A program made the translations under genes and the position numbers. Shown here piece by piece: positions 16,567-25,445 of a stretch of 60,265 nt of DNA (its first letter is position 1; every line of letters begins with the position of its first letter). The notes beneath the pieces are model-generated. The model was not told where the DNA came from. It saw only the letters and a list, made by a program, of their open reading frames with translations, and made no database searches. This DNA is from Actinomycetales bacterium (GTDB taxonomy: Bacteria; Actinomycetota; Actinomycetes; Actinomycetales; Kineosporiaceae): positions 1-60,265 of the forward strand of contig JAAYAH010000056.1 of assembly GCA_012719445.1 (NCBI GenBank), written 5' to 3'.

Positions 16567-17631
16567 TCATCGCCCTCGCCTGCGGAGGATCGAGGCGGCG
16601 CTCGCGGGACGCTCCGCCGTCCGCCGCAGCAGGTAGCCGTACCACGCCGTACCGTAGGGGACCCGCACCCGGACCCGCTCCCCGGCGTCCAGCAGGCGGG
16701 CCCTGATCCCGGACTGGACCCCGTGCGGGAGCTGGTACTCGTAGGAGTCGCCGGCCCGGCTCCACTGGGCGGCCAGGGCTCCGGCGAGGTCGATCAGCCG
16801 CGGGTCGTGCGTCGCGACCATGGGATAGCCGCCACCGGCCATCAGGCTGCGCAGGCAGCGCACGTAGGAGCGGTCGACGTCCAGCCGCGAACCGTAGACG
16901 AGCGCGGGCGGGGCGACGCCGGTCCCCGGCGCGAGCCGCACCCTGGCCCTTGCCGCGGCGAGCTCACGGCAGTCCGCCTCGCTGCGACGGAGATGGGCCT
17001 GCACGGTCACCCCGACGGACGGGATCGCGGGGCGGAGCTCGCGGACGACGGTGAGCATCCGGTCCACGTCGGCGTGGTCGGTGGCCTCGAAGGTGACCGT
17101 GACTCCGACGGCCGCTGCGGCGTCGCAGATGGTCCGCGCCCTGGCGAGGACGACATCCTGCCCGTCCCCGGCGTTCTCGGCCTCCCACGGGCTCACGCCG
17201 GACCACGGGCTCCCCGCGTCCCCGGCCTGTTCCGCGGCCCCGGTGTCCCCGGCGACGGCGTCGACGGCGTCCCCGTCGACAGCGTCGGCGACGGCGTCGG
17301 CCCGGCCCTCCAGCACGCCGAACCGCACCGAGACATCGGCGACCCCGGGAGCGTCGTCGCCCGCGAGACCGGCGGCTGCGAGCAGCCGGATCGCGTCGAG
17401 GTAGCGGGTGGTCGGGTCGGTGGCCGGGCCCTGGCGCGGGTCGAGGTCGCCCACGTGGTCGACGGTGACGAGCAGCCCGGTGGCCGCCAGCTCCACGGCG
17501 ACCCCGACGGCGTCCTCGACCCGTTCCCCGACGACCAGCCGACGGGCGAACCCACCCGCGAACGGCACCCGCTGGGCGAACCGGCCCACCCCGGCGTTCC
17601 TGGAGGCCCTCAGCAGGGTGTGACGCAGCAC
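16567..17631 (-). CDS. Proline dehydrogenase-like protein with an altered active site
   Basis: 354 residues from the GTG at 17631 (GGAGG 8 bp upstream). The C-terminal half matches monofunctional proline dehydrogenases: SYVRCLRSLMAGGGYPMVATHDP (about 255-277), RVRVPYGTAWYGY (about 321-333) and the flavin/substrate motif RRTAERP (336-342). Two features are odd. The conserved RLxKGAY strand, whose lysine contacts the substrate carboxylate in E. coli PutA, reads RLAPGTG (232-238). Residues about 110-157 are an Ala/Asp/Gly/Val-rich low-complexity insertion. It may be a divergent enzyme with another substrate, or a decaying gene. Upstream of proC on the same strand, so possibly co-transcribed. Confidence 0.75.
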   Translation of the reverse strand: MLRHTLLRASRNAGVGRFAQRVPFAGGFARRLVVGERVEDAVGVAVELAATGLLVTVDHVGDLDPRQGPATDPTTRYLDAIRLLAAAGLAGDDAPGVADVSVRFGVLEGRADAVADAVDGDAVDAVAGDTGAAEQAGDAGSPWSGVSPWEAENAGDGQDVVLARARTICDAAAAVGVTVTFEATDHADVDRMLTVVRELRPAIPSVGVTVQAHLRRSEADCRELAAARARVRLAPGTGVAPPALVYGSRLDVDRSYVRCLRSLMAGGGYPMVATHDPRLIDLAGALAAQWSRAGDSYEYQLPHGVQSGIRARLLDAGERVRVRVPYGTAWYGYLLRRTAERPASAASILRRRGR

Positions 17632-17783
17632 GGGCTCTGCCTCCGCTCCGACGGTCCGGGCTGCCGCCGGACTCCGACGATCACGACTCCGGACGGTGCT
17701 ACCGGACGCGGGAAGGCTACGCTCCCGGACCGCCGAAGCCGCAGCGCCTCGCCACGGCCCGGCGGGGCTCCGGCTGCCACGAC

Positions 17784-17797
17784 TACAGTTCTGGCTC
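17784..17797 (+). promoter_or_regulatory. Candidate -10 of a leaderless methyltransferase transcript
   Basis: TACAGT (17784-17789) ends 8 bp before the GTG start codon and no ribosome-binding site is present, the layout of actinobacterial leaderless genes. No good -35 is seen. Confidence 0.4.
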
Positions 17798-18646
17798 GTG
17801 CCGACCACTCCGGACCCCGTCCCCGAGGCTCCCGTTCGCGCGGCTCCGCCCGGCGGCAGGGCCCTCGCCGTCGCCAAGCGGCTCGCCGAGCACGCCCTGT
17901 GGACCAGGGTCGCCGTCCAGCGCCGGTGGGAGTCACGCCGCGGCGGGGAGCGGTCCCGCCCGGCCCCCTGCCCGCCGACCGACGTGCTCGGCCGCCGGGC
18001 CGACTGGGAGGCCGCCGTCGCCGAGTGCCGTCGGCTGCGCCTGCCGCTGCACCACGACCGGCCGAAGAACTGGGACGCGCTGGGCGCCGTCGCCACGGTG
18101 CTCGACCTGTGCCGGGTGCCCTCCCGACCGGGCGGGCTCGCGGTGCTCGACGCCGGCAGCGCCCGCTACTCCCCCGTCCTGCCCTGGCTGCGGCTGTACG
18201 GGCTGGGCGACCTGGTCGGGAACAACCTGGAGTTCGGGACGGACGTGCGCCGGGACGGCGTGCTGTTCCGGTACGGCGACATCACCGCCACCGACTTCCC
18301 CGACGGCCGGTTCGACGCGGTGACCTGCATGAGCGTCATCGAGCACGGGGTGCCGCTGGAGCCGTTCCTCGCCGAGTCGGCCCGGATCCTCGCCCCGGGC
18401 GGGGTGCTCGTGGTCTCCACCGACTACGACCAGGACCCTCCGGACACCACCGGGATCACCATGTACGGGCAGCAGGTGCACATCTTCTCGCCGGACGAGA
18501 TCCGCGACCTGGTCGCGACGGCCGGGCGCCACGGCCTCGCCCTCGTCGGCGAACTCGCCCTCGACCACGCCGAGCGCCCGGTGCACTGGAAGCGCACCGG
18601 GCTCGACTACACCTTCCTCCGGCTGACCTTCCGCAGGGCCGGCTGA
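17798..18646 (+). CDS. Class I SAM-dependent methyltransferase
   Basis: 282 residues from the GTG at 17798. A methyltransferase_11/25-type Rossmann fold lies at about 115-240: motif I VLDAGSARYSP, an acidic motif II region NNLEFGTD, motif IV DAVTCMSVIEHG and motif VI APGGVLVVSTDY. The first 75 residues are Arg-rich and include RPKNWDALGAV, often seen in enzymes acting on sugars or lipids. Divergent from the proline dehydrogenase-like gene across about 165 bp. Substrate unknown. Confidence 0.85.
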   Translation: MPTTPDPVPEAPVRAAPPGGRALAVAKRLAEHALWTRVAVQRRWESRRGGERSRPAPCPPTDVLGRRADWEAAVAECRRLRLPLHHDRPKNWDALGAVATVLDLCRVPSRPGGLAVLDAGSARYSPVLPWLRLYGLGDLVGNNLEFGTDVRRDGVLFRYGDITATDFPDGRFDAVTCMSVIEHGVPLEPFLAESARILAPGGVLVVSTDYDQDPPDTTGITMYGQQVHIFSPDEIRDLVATAGRHGLALVGELALDHAERPVHWKRTGLDYTFLRLTFRRAG

Positions 18647-18974
18647 GGCCCCGCCGAGATCGGGCGTCACCGTGACCACCGGGGCCGTGCCACCGGGTTC
18701 TGTCGGCGGGGCGTCCGGCACTCGCGCCGATTGACCCGGGACGGGGTCTATCTCCAGTTCACGTCTTCGTGACGAGCTCATGACTTCTTGCAGACCCGAT
18801 CGAATCTGCTCGAGTCGGTGCCACCGGTGGACGGAGGGGCATACCGTTCGCTGACGCGACCGCCTGCCATCCGTCAACTCACGACGCAGCGACCGGGTGT
18901 GTACGAGAGAGAACGCCCTGGGGCTCGGGGCACCACGACGGGGACGAGGAGCCACAACGGAGAGGAAACACCGG
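18647..18974 (+). other. 328-bp intergenic region before the protease gene
   Basis: No coding potential was seen. It holds the inverted repeats TCACG-TCTT-CGTGA (18759-18772) and CCACCGGTGG (18821-18830) and a lone TTGACC (18731). It probably contains the protease promoter, but no clear -35/-10 pair can be assigned. The base composition is less GC-rich than the surroundings. Confidence 0.45.
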
Positions 18975-20361
18975 ATGAGAACCCCGTGGAGACTGGCGAG
19001 CATGTCGTTCGCTGCTGCCGCCCTCGTTGCGTCGATCGGAGCCGGCACCGCCGATGCCGTGGACAGCCCCGACCCCACCGGGAACCCCCCCCGACGTGGA
19101 GGTCGACGGCAGTCCGCCCGGTCGCGTGAGACTCCTGACCCCGGAGCAGGCGCTGGCCCGGGACACCGAGGAACTGGCCAAGACAGACGGCATCTCGCTC
19201 GCCGAGGCGCGCCACCGCATGGCGTTCCAGGAGAGGGTCGACACGTATCTCCAGTCCGTCCCCACGGATGTCATGGAGAACTCGTTCGCCGGGGGTGAGT
19301 TCACCTTCTCGTCCACCACCGGCTCCACGGCTGTCATGCACTTCAAGGACGACGTCCCCGCTGCGGCGAAGAGAGGCGCTCCGACCGGCCTCCGGCTCCG
19401 CGGAGGCGCGAAGTACTCGCTGAACGAGATGTCGGCCCGACAGAACGCGGCCCACCAGGCGATCGTCGATCTCGGATTCACCGAGGTCACCTCGTCCGCC
19501 GACGCGATCACACAGAAGATCACCGTCAATGTGGCGCAGCGACCGGACCGCCCGGGCCTGCGCGGGGAGAAGCTTCGCACCGCGGCTCTCGACTCGCTGG
19601 CGCACCCCAGGAGACAGACCACCATGGGCGCCCGCCTCGGGAGCCCGTCCATCGCGAACGAGGCAACACCCGTCTCCATGACCAGGAAGGAACTCGTGCT
19701 GAGGGAGCACCCGGCGGGAACCCGACTCTTCCGGCCGACGCATGGCTACGGCGGTGCAGGTGCCCTCGTCGACGGCGTGCAGGCCTGCACCACCGGATTC
19801 GTCGTCCGCCGCAACAGCGACGGCGTCGAGGGTGTGACGACAGCCGGACACTGCGAGAGAGTCACGGCCATCGAGGAGAACAACGCGAGTGGCGGCGTCA
19901 ACCTGACGTTCCCGGCACCGTTCGCCAAGGAACACATCGGAGTCGACGGTGACATAGAATGGCACACCACGACGCACGACGACTTCCCGAGGTTCTGGGC
20001 CGACACCGGAACCCTGCGATCGGTGACAGGCCGCAAGAAAGCGAATACCTATTTCGTTGGTGAGTACGTCTGCAAGTACGGACGCGTCGGCGGGTTGTCG
20101 TGCGGGCATATCGTGTCGCTGTCCAGATCCGCCACCCTGCCCGGGGAGGGGATAGATCTGTACACCGCGCAGAACATGATCGGGGTGGACTATGACGAGG
20201 TCGAGGTCGAGTACGGCGACAGCGGCGGTCCGTGGTTCGTGAACAACACCGCGTACGGAATACTCTCCGGATACACCAACGACGGTAATGGCTGCGTTAT
20301 CACCTTCTCCAAGATCCAGCTCGTCGAAAAACGGTTCGGAGTGACCGTCGAACGTGCGTGA
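18975..20361 (+). CDS. Secreted S1-family (streptogrisin-like) serine protease, frame broken at a C8 tract
   Basis: The ATG at 18975 follows AGAGGA and opens a clear signal peptide (MRTPWRLASMSFAAAALVAS, cleavage after GTADA). At the run of eight C (19085-19092) this frame departs; all the rest, to 20361, is in the frame one base further on. With seven C the product would be one preproprotease of about 461 residues: signal, a propeptide of about 200 residues, then a trypsin-like domain with TTAGHC (His), GDIEW (Asp) and EYGDSGGPW (Ser), and paired cysteines as in alpha-lytic protease relatives. More A/T-ending codons than its neighbours suggests transfer. It could be a true pseudogene, phase-variable, or a base-calling error. 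Confidence 0.75.
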
Positions 20362-20363
20362 CC

Positions 20364-20407
20364 GGTGAGGGGGTGACACCCTCCGTCTCGGGTGTCACCC
20401 CCTCACC
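20364..20407. terminator. Perfect 18-bp hairpin between convergent genes
   Basis: GGTGAGGGGGTGACACCC (20364-20381) is the exact reverse complement of 20390-20407, with an 8-base loop. It begins 3 bp after the protease stop codon and ends 23 bp before the stop of the convergent FIST gene, so it can serve as a two-way terminator. No U-tract on either side. Confidence 0.8.
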
Positions 20408-20429
20408 CCGTTGTGCCCGACCCGGGACC

Positions 20430-21743
20430 TCACAGGGCCACCGCGGCGATGGTGGCGTTGTGGAAGCCGAAGGCGCTGGTCGTGCGGGCGAACTCGCCGT
20501 AGGTGTAGAAGCCGAACGTCGGCACGTCGCCCGCCGCGGCCTGGAGCCGGGACGCCTCCTCGTGCTGGCGGTCCCGGAGCATCTCCAGCCGGGCGACGCA
20601 ACTGAAGGCGAGGACGACGCCGGGCCGGTAGGCGCCGAAGGGCTGGGGGCCGAGGGCGAACCGGTACCGGGTGCCGGGGCGGTCCCCGGTCCCGGACCGG
20701 TACCCGGCCACCCCCGAGCCGGTGACGTCACCGCCGGCCAGCGCCCCGCCGACGACCCGCTCGCAGACCCCGAGCAGGTCGTCCTGCCCGCAGCTCATGA
20801 TCTGGATGGCGCAGAAGGGCGGCAGCGGCGCGAAGGTCCTGATCTCGCCGTCCGGATCGACGAAGACCCCGCGCAGGATCTGGACGCCGTCCCGGTCGAC
20901 GATGCCGAAGCAGCGGCCGACCTCCCCGAGCCGGACCACCCGCCCCGCCGCGTGCCGACCCCCGACCTCGACGGACACCAGGTCCCCCGGCTCCTCGGCC
21001 GCCCTGAGGTGCTCGGCGAAGACCTCCTTCGCCGGTCGCCCGCCGATGGTCCGCACGACCTGGCCGTCGACGTCGGTCACCAACTGCGGCAGGCCGAGCG
21101 GCCGCCAGCCGTGACCACGGACCACGGACAGGGGCCGGGCCGACCCGACCCACACGGCGACGGCGGCGTCGGTGAGCACCTGGTCCCCGCAGAACACGTA
21201 GGTGTCGCGCATCAGCCGGTCGTCGCTGGCTGTCCCGCCGACGACGGGCACCGCGGTCCCGGTCACCCGGTGGATGCCGTTGAGCAGCTCCTGCAGGTCG
21301 TAGCTGATCCCGCAGGACAGCAGCAGCATCCCGGCGAACGGCGACTCCACGGCGCCGACGGCCCGGCGCGCGGCGGTGGCGAGGATCCGCCCGGCGTCGA
21401 ACGGGTCGCTGCCCACGCCGCGGACCGCGGCGACCCCGAACCGGTACGGCCCGCCGCCCAGGGCGAGCACGGCGACCCCACGATCGGGCGGGGTGAGGGT
21501 GCCCCCGTGGAAGTGACCGCTGCTCGACGCCCCGATCAGGGAGGTGCCGCCCCCGACCCGGAAGCTCTCCCGCACCAGGGTGGGCAGGTCGTAGCGCACG
21601 CTGGCGTACACGACGAGCAGGTCGGGCCGACCGCCGGGGAACCGGCTCAGAGCGTCGGTCACCGCGGCCCGGCCTGCGGCGGCCGGATCGGCCAGCTCGC
21701 TGGTTCCGATCGCGGCCTGCAGCCGGCTCACCATCGGCGCCAC
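20430..21743 (-). CDS. FIST-domain sensor protein
   Basis: 437 residues with a FIST_N domain (about 45-235; GGTSLIGASSSGHFHGG and SPFAGMLLLSCG) and a FIST_C domain (about 240-400; CAIQIMSCGQDDL). FIST domains are thought to bind small ligands such as amino acids and usually sit in front of signalling outputs. Here there is no kinase, GGDEF or methyl-accepting domain, so it would be a free sensor, or the partner of one elsewhere. No signal peptide. GTG at 21743 is the longest start and ATG at 21734 is equally possible. Monocistronic, with a strong terminator just downstream. Confidence 0.8.
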   Translation of the reverse strand: MAPMVSRLQAAIGTSELADPAAAGRAAVTDALSRFPGGRPDLLVVYASVRYDLPTLVRESFRVGGGTSLIGASSSGHFHGGTLTPPDRGVAVLALGGGPYRFGVAAVRGVGSDPFDAGRILATAARRAVGAVESPFAGMLLLSCGISYDLQELLNGIHRVTGTAVPVVGGTASDDRLMRDTYVFCGDQVLTDAAVAVWVGSARPLSVVRGHGWRPLGLPQLVTDVDGQVVRTIGGRPAKEVFAEHLRAAEEPGDLVSVEVGGRHAAGRVVRLGEVGRCFGIVDRDGVQILRGVFVDPDGEIRTFAPLPPFCAIQIMSCGQDDLLGVCERVVGGALAGGDVTGSGVAGYRSGTGDRPGTRYRFALGPQPFGAYRPGVVLAFSCVARLEMLRDRQHEEASRLQAAAGDVPTFGFYTYGEFARTTSAFGFHNATIAAVAL

Positions 21744-22017
21744 CGGAGCCGGATGGTCGGGAGATGCGCGCCCGAACCGGCGCGTGTCCCGGTCATCGCA
21801 CGATCGTAGTCACGTTGCGTGCTCAGCATCACCCTTATCGTGAAGGAAATGCCCTCTCGGCGCATCCGTCACGGTTGCCGGGATCCACGGCTCCCGGGTG
21901 GGGACGCCGGGCGAGCGGCGGGTGGGACGTGGGGTGGGCCGTCGGCGGCACGGCGGGCGGTTGACGAGTCCCCGGCCGGGGCGGAACGGTGGGCGCCGAC
22001 ACGAGGAGGAATCCGAC

Positions 22018-23016
22018 ATGCGCACCGTGCGGGCGATGGGGCGGCGCGATCTCCGTCTGGTCGAGGTTCCGGACCCGGTACCGGGGCCGGGCGAGGTCAC
22101 GGTCGCGGTGCTGGCCAGCGGCATCTGCGGCTCGGACGCCTGGTTCTGGGACGTCGCCGAGCCGACCGACACCGTCGCCGGGCACGAGGTCGCCGGCGTG
22201 GTCGTCGCGCTCGGGCCGGGGACCAGCCGGCTGCGCCGGGGTGACAGGGTCGCAGTGAACAACGTCCGCGGCTGCGGGACCTGCACGTCCTGCCTCGAGG
22301 GCGACTTCGTGCGGTGCGCCGACGGGATCGTCCACATGGGGCACGGATTCTCCGAGCTGGTCGCCGTCCCGGAGCGCAACTGCCTGCCGCTGGCGGACGG
22401 GATCGGGTTCGAGGCCGGGTGCCTGCTGTTCGACACCTGGGGCACCCCGTTCGCCGCGCTGGAGAAGGCCGGGGCGGCCGCGGGGGACACGATCGCGGTG
22501 CTCGGCTGCGGCCCGATCGGGCTGGCGGCCGTCTCGCTCGCGACCCTGCGCGGGGCGAGAGCGATCGGGGTCGACCCCCTCGCGGTCCGCAGGGACGCCG
22601 CCCGGCGGGCCGGGGCCGTTGCGGCCGTCGACCCCGGGGCGGATGCGGCCGCCCGCCTGCTCGACCTCACCGGCGGCGCCGGGGTCGACGTCGCCCTGGA
22701 GTGCTCCGCCCAGGCCGCGGCCTACCACCTCGCCCTCGCCGCGCTGCGGATCGGCGGGACCCTGGTGACCCTCGGCGAGGGGGCCGTGGTCGAGCTGAGG
22801 CCGAGCGAGGCGCTGATCCCCCGGCAGCTCCGGATCCTCGGCTCGCTGTACACGAGCATGCCGCAGGGTGCGCGGGTGCAGCAGCTCGTCTCCGGGCGGC
22901 ACGTCGACGCGCTGGCCTTCACCACGCACCGGTTCTCCCTCGCCGAGCTGCCCTCGACCTTCGGTGCGGTCGTCGAGCACCGCGACGGCGTCCTCAAGGC
23001 ACTGGTCCTCCCCTGA
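22018..23016 (+). CDS. Zinc-dependent alcohol dehydrogenase (MDR family)
   Basis: 332 residues; the ATG at 22018 has GAGGAGGA 8 bp upstream, which rules out the longer in-frame start at 21898. Catalytic zinc ligands are in ASGICGSD and AGHEVAG. The structural zinc cluster is in VRGCGTCTSCLEGDFVRC (four cysteines). The cofactor fold is VLGCGPIGLAAVSLA followed by an acidic IGVDP, favouring NAD(H). It should oxidise an alcohol or polyol, or reduce an aldehyde. The layout resembles threonine/sorbitol dehydrogenase-type members, but the substrate cannot be named. Single gene, convergent with the ABC-2 permease 65 bp downstream. Confidence 0.88.
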   Translation: MRTVRAMGRRDLRLVEVPDPVPGPGEVTVAVLASGICGSDAWFWDVAEPTDTVAGHEVAGVVVALGPGTSRLRRGDRVAVNNVRGCGTCTSCLEGDFVRCADGIVHMGHGFSELVAVPERNCLPLADGIGFEAGCLLFDTWGTPFAALEKAGAAAGDTIAVLGCGPIGLAAVSLATLRGARAIGVDPLAVRRDAARRAGAVAAVDPGADAAARLLDLTGGAGVDVALECSAQAAAYHLALAALRIGGTLVTLGEGAVVELRPSEALIPRQLRILGSLYTSMPQGARVQQLVSGRHVDALAFTTHRFSLAELPSTFGAVVEHRDGVLKALVLP

Positions 23017-23081
23017 GGCCCGGTCGCGACGGGGGACCGGGCCTCGGAGGAGGACGCGGGTGACTCGGGGCGTGCCGCGGG

Positions 23082-23834
23082 TCAGGGCGTGCGGCGGCGC
23101 AGGGTCGCCGCGCCGAGGACGACCCCGGCGACGACGAAGCCGAGCACGACGAGCATGTCCAGCAGGACATCGCCGGTGGCATCGGCCTTCGTCGTGATGG
23201 TCGTCATCGCGTCGACGGCGTAGGACAGCGGCAGCAGGTCGGAGAACTGCCGGAGCCCCTCCGGCAGCTCGTCCCGGGGCCCGAACAGCCCGCAGAGCAG
23301 GAACTGCGGCAGCACGAAGGCCGGCATGAACTGGACCGCCTGGAACTCGGTGACGGCGAAGGCGCTGACGAACAGCCCCAGCGCCGACCCGAGCAGGGCG
23401 TCCATGACAGCGACCACCAGCAGCAGCCAGACCGGCCCCCTGACGTCGAGCCCGAGCACGTAGACCGCGAACCCGCAGGCGACGGTGGCCTGGACGGCGG
23501 CGACGACGCCGAAGGCGATGGCGTACCCGGCGATGAGGTCGCCCTTGCCGAGTGGCAGGGTCAGCAGCCGTTCCAGGGTCCCGGACTGACGCTCGCGCAG
23601 GGTGGCGATGCTGGTGACCAGGAAGATCACGACGAAGGGGAAGATCCCCAGCAGCGGTCCGCCGATCTGGTCGAACAGGTTGCCGCCAGCCATCGTCTTG
23701 GTGTCGGCGAAGATCCAGGCACCAAGTCCGAGCAGCACGCAGGGCACGATGAGGAGCAGCGCGATCGTGCGGCGGTCGTGCCGGATCTGGCCCAGCACCC
23801 TGGCCGCGGTCGCGAGGGTGAGTCGAGGGCTCAT
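23082..23834 (-). CDS. ABC-2 type transporter permease
   Basis: 250 residues with six transmembrane helices in the ABC-2 pattern (about 20-40, 60-80, 105-130, 135-160, 170-190, 225-245) and the family-typical LRERQSGTLERLLTLPLGKG segment before the third helix. Membrane part of the exporter whose ATPase gene overlaps it by 4 bases (ATGA). Likely exports a drug, lipid or peptide under control of the TetR protein encoded upstream. Convergent with the dehydrogenase gene. Confidence 0.9.
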   Translation of the reverse strand: MSPRLTLATAARVLGQIRHDRRTIALLLIVPCVLLGLGAWIFADTKTMAGGNLFDQIGGPLLGIFPFVVIFLVTSIATLRERQSGTLERLLTLPLGKGDLIAGYAIAFGVVAAVQATVACGFAVYVLGLDVRGPVWLLLVVAVMDALLGSALGLFVSAFAVTEFQAVQFMPAFVLPQFLLCGLFGPRDELPEGLRQFSDLLPLSYAVDAMTTITTKADATGDVLLDMLVVLGFVVAGVVLGAATLRRRTP

Positions 23835-24658
23835 CGGGTGGCCTCCTTCGAGCTCACCGGGTCCGGGACGTGGTCTGCGGGTGTCCCGGCGGACGCCGCG
23901 CCGGCTGCCGCTGCGGCGGCGTTCGCCCGGTCGACGAGGGTGAGGAAGGCCTGCTCCGCGTCCTTCGCCCCGGTCGCCCCGAGCACCTCCGCCAGCGTGC
24001 CGTCGGCGAGCATAAGCCCGGCCCGCATGAGCAGGATGTGGTCGCAGCGCACCGCCTCGTCCATGACGTGACTGGAGATCAGCAGGGTCACCCCGCCCTC
24101 GGCGAGCCGGTGGAAGATGTCCCAGAGGTCACGCCGGAGCACCGGGTCGAGGCCGACCGTCGGCTCGTCGAGCACCAGCACCTCCGGGGTGCCGACCAGG
24201 GCCGCGGCGAGGGAGACCCGGGAACGCTGGCCGCCGGAGAGCGTGTCGACCCGGGAGCCGGCGTGGTCGGCGAGCGAGACGAGGTCGACCACCCGGGCGA
24301 CCTCGTCACCGACGGCCTTGCGCGGGGTGCCCACGACGGCGGCGAAGTAGCGCAGGTTCTCCTCGATCGTGAGGTCGCCGTAGACGCTCGGCGCCTGGGT
24401 CAGGTAGCCGACCCGGTGCCGCAGTTCGGGGCCTCCCGCCGGGAGGTCGAGCACCCTGACGTCGCCGGAGGCGATCTTCTGGACGCCGACGACGCAGCGC
24501 ATGAGCGTGGTCTTCCCGCAGCCGCTCGGCCCGAGCAGACCGACCACCTGCCCGCGGGGGATGTCAAGGGTCAGGCCGGGGATCACGGTCCGCCCGCCCC
24601 GGATGACGCGAAGGTCCCGGACGCGGATCGCCGGGACCACACCCTCGTTTTTCACCAT
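23831..24658 (-). CDS. ABC transporter ATP-binding protein (DrrA-like exporter)
   Basis: 275 residues from the ATG at 24658. Walker A GPSGCGKTT, signature LSGGQRSRVSLAAAL, Walker B VLVLDEPTVGLDP and switch His in LLISSHVMDEA give a complete exporter ATPase of the CcmA/DrrA type. No ribosome-binding site precedes the ATG. A promoter (TTGCCC, 17 bp, TAGTTT) lies so close that the transcript probably begins at the start codon. The same site is covered by a palindrome that suits a TetR dimer. Stop overlaps the permease start. Confidence 0.92.
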   Translation of the reverse strand: MVKNEGVVPAIRVRDLRVIRGGRTVIPGLTLDIPRGQVVGLLGPSGCGKTTLMRCVVGVQKIASGDVRVLDLPAGGPELRHRVGYLTQAPSVYGDLTIEENLRYFAAVVGTPRKAVGDEVARVVDLVSLADHAGSRVDTLSGGQRSRVSLAAALVGTPEVLVLDEPTVGLDPVLRRDLWDIFHRLAEGGVTLLISSHVMDEAVRCDHILLMRAGLMLADGTLAEVLGATGAKDAEQAFLTLVDRANAAAAAAGAASAGTPADHVPDPVSSKEATR

Positions 24659-24694
24659 GCGATGAAAACTAGTCCCCGGCCCGGCCGAGGGCAA
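24649..24694 (-). promoter_or_regulatory. Leaderless promoter of the ABC exporter with overlapping TetR-type operator
   Basis: On the minus strand a -35 TTGCCC (24689-24694) and -10 TAGTTT (24666-24671) are exactly 17 bp apart, and the -10 ends 7 bp before the ATG at 24658. A palindrome with 6-bp arms TTTTCA/TGAAAA and an 8-bp centre (24649-24668) spans the -10 and the start codon. It sits in the 61-bp gap after the tetR-type gene. A repressor bound there would block the promoter. Confidence 0.6.
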
Positions 24695-24719
24695 GCATGA
24701 TCGCGCCATGTCACCCGAG

Positions 24720-25445
24720 TCACTCCCCGGGACCGGCCCCCGCACCGGGATCGACCCCATCCCCCATGCCGGGATCGGCTCCGGCCCCAGCACCGGCTCC
24801 GGCCCCAGCACCGGCTCCGGCCCCAGCACCGGGTCCGGCGCCGGGCAGGGGCCCGGCGAGGTAGCGCTGCACGGTCGGGGCGAGATGCCGGACCAGGTCC
24901 TCGACGGTCGCGGAGGCCAGCGGCTCGACCTCCAGGACATAGCGGGCCATGGCCGCGCCGATCAGCTGGGACCCGGTCAGCGCCGCCCGCAGGTCGGGGT
25001 CTCCGACCTGCAACGTGCGGGCGGCCGTCGCGAAGACCTGACGGGTCAAGAAGTCCCTGATCATGTTCACCGCCTCGGCGGTGGTGGCAACGGACGAGAT
25101 CAGGGCGCGGAGCCGGTCCCGGCCGTCCGGGGTGTCCCAGACGGTGAAGAAGAACCGCACCACCCGCTCACCGATGCGGTCGGGCTCGCCACCGGTGAGG
25201 TTGAGGATGATCTGCTGCGGGGTCACCGGGATGTCCAGGGCCGCGCTGAACAGGTCGTCCTTGCCGTCGAAGTAGTGGTGGACCAGGCGGGGGTCGACCC
25301 CGGCCGCCCTGGCGATCCCGCGCAGCGTCGTCCCGTCGTAGCCGTTGGCCGCGAACTCAGCCCTTGCCGCGGCGACGATGTCCCCGCGCGCGTCCTCCCC
25401 TGCCGGACGCCGCCCGCGGGAGCGCGGTCGCTCCCGCGCGGTCAT
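24720..25445 (-). CDS. TetR/AcrR family regulator of the ABC exporter
   Basis: 241 residues. N-terminal TetR HTH (about 20-70): [20 protein letters not shown] and [20 protein letters not shown]. The C-terminal ligand-binding region (about 80-205) is of the type with [12 protein letters not shown] and [14 protein letters not shown]. The last 35 residues are a Gly/Ala/Pro tail coded by an 18-bp tandem repeat. ATG overlaps the stop of the isomerase gene (ATGA), so it is made from that transcript. Its likely target is the palindrome in front of the exporter genes just downstream. Inducer unknown. Confidence 0.88.
   Translation of the reverse strand: MTARERPRSRGRRPAGEDARGDIVAAARAEFAANGYDGTTLRGIARAAGVDPRLVHHYFDGKDDLFSAALDIPVTPQQIILNLTGGEPDRIGERVVRFFFTVWDTPDGRDRLRALISSVATTAEAVNMIRDFLTRQVFATAARTLQVGDPDLRAALTGSQLIGAAMARYVLEVEPLASATVEDLVRHLAPTVQRYLAGPLPGAGPGAGAGAGAGAGAGAGAGADPGMGDGVDPGAGAGPGE
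24777..24830. repeat. Three exact copies of an 18-bp unit inside the TetR gene
   Basis: GGCTCCGGCCCCAGCACC is repeated three times head to tail, with degenerate copies on either side. It encodes the Gly-Ala tail of the regulator. The unit is a multiple of three, so copy number can change without frameshift. Confidence 0.85.

Noticed and set aside
24659-24940. An N-terminal extension of the exporter ATPase containing VLGPEP repeats
   Set aside because: It is the other-frame reading of the TetR Gly-Ala repeat; the ATPase domain starts right after the ATG at 24658, next to a good promoter.
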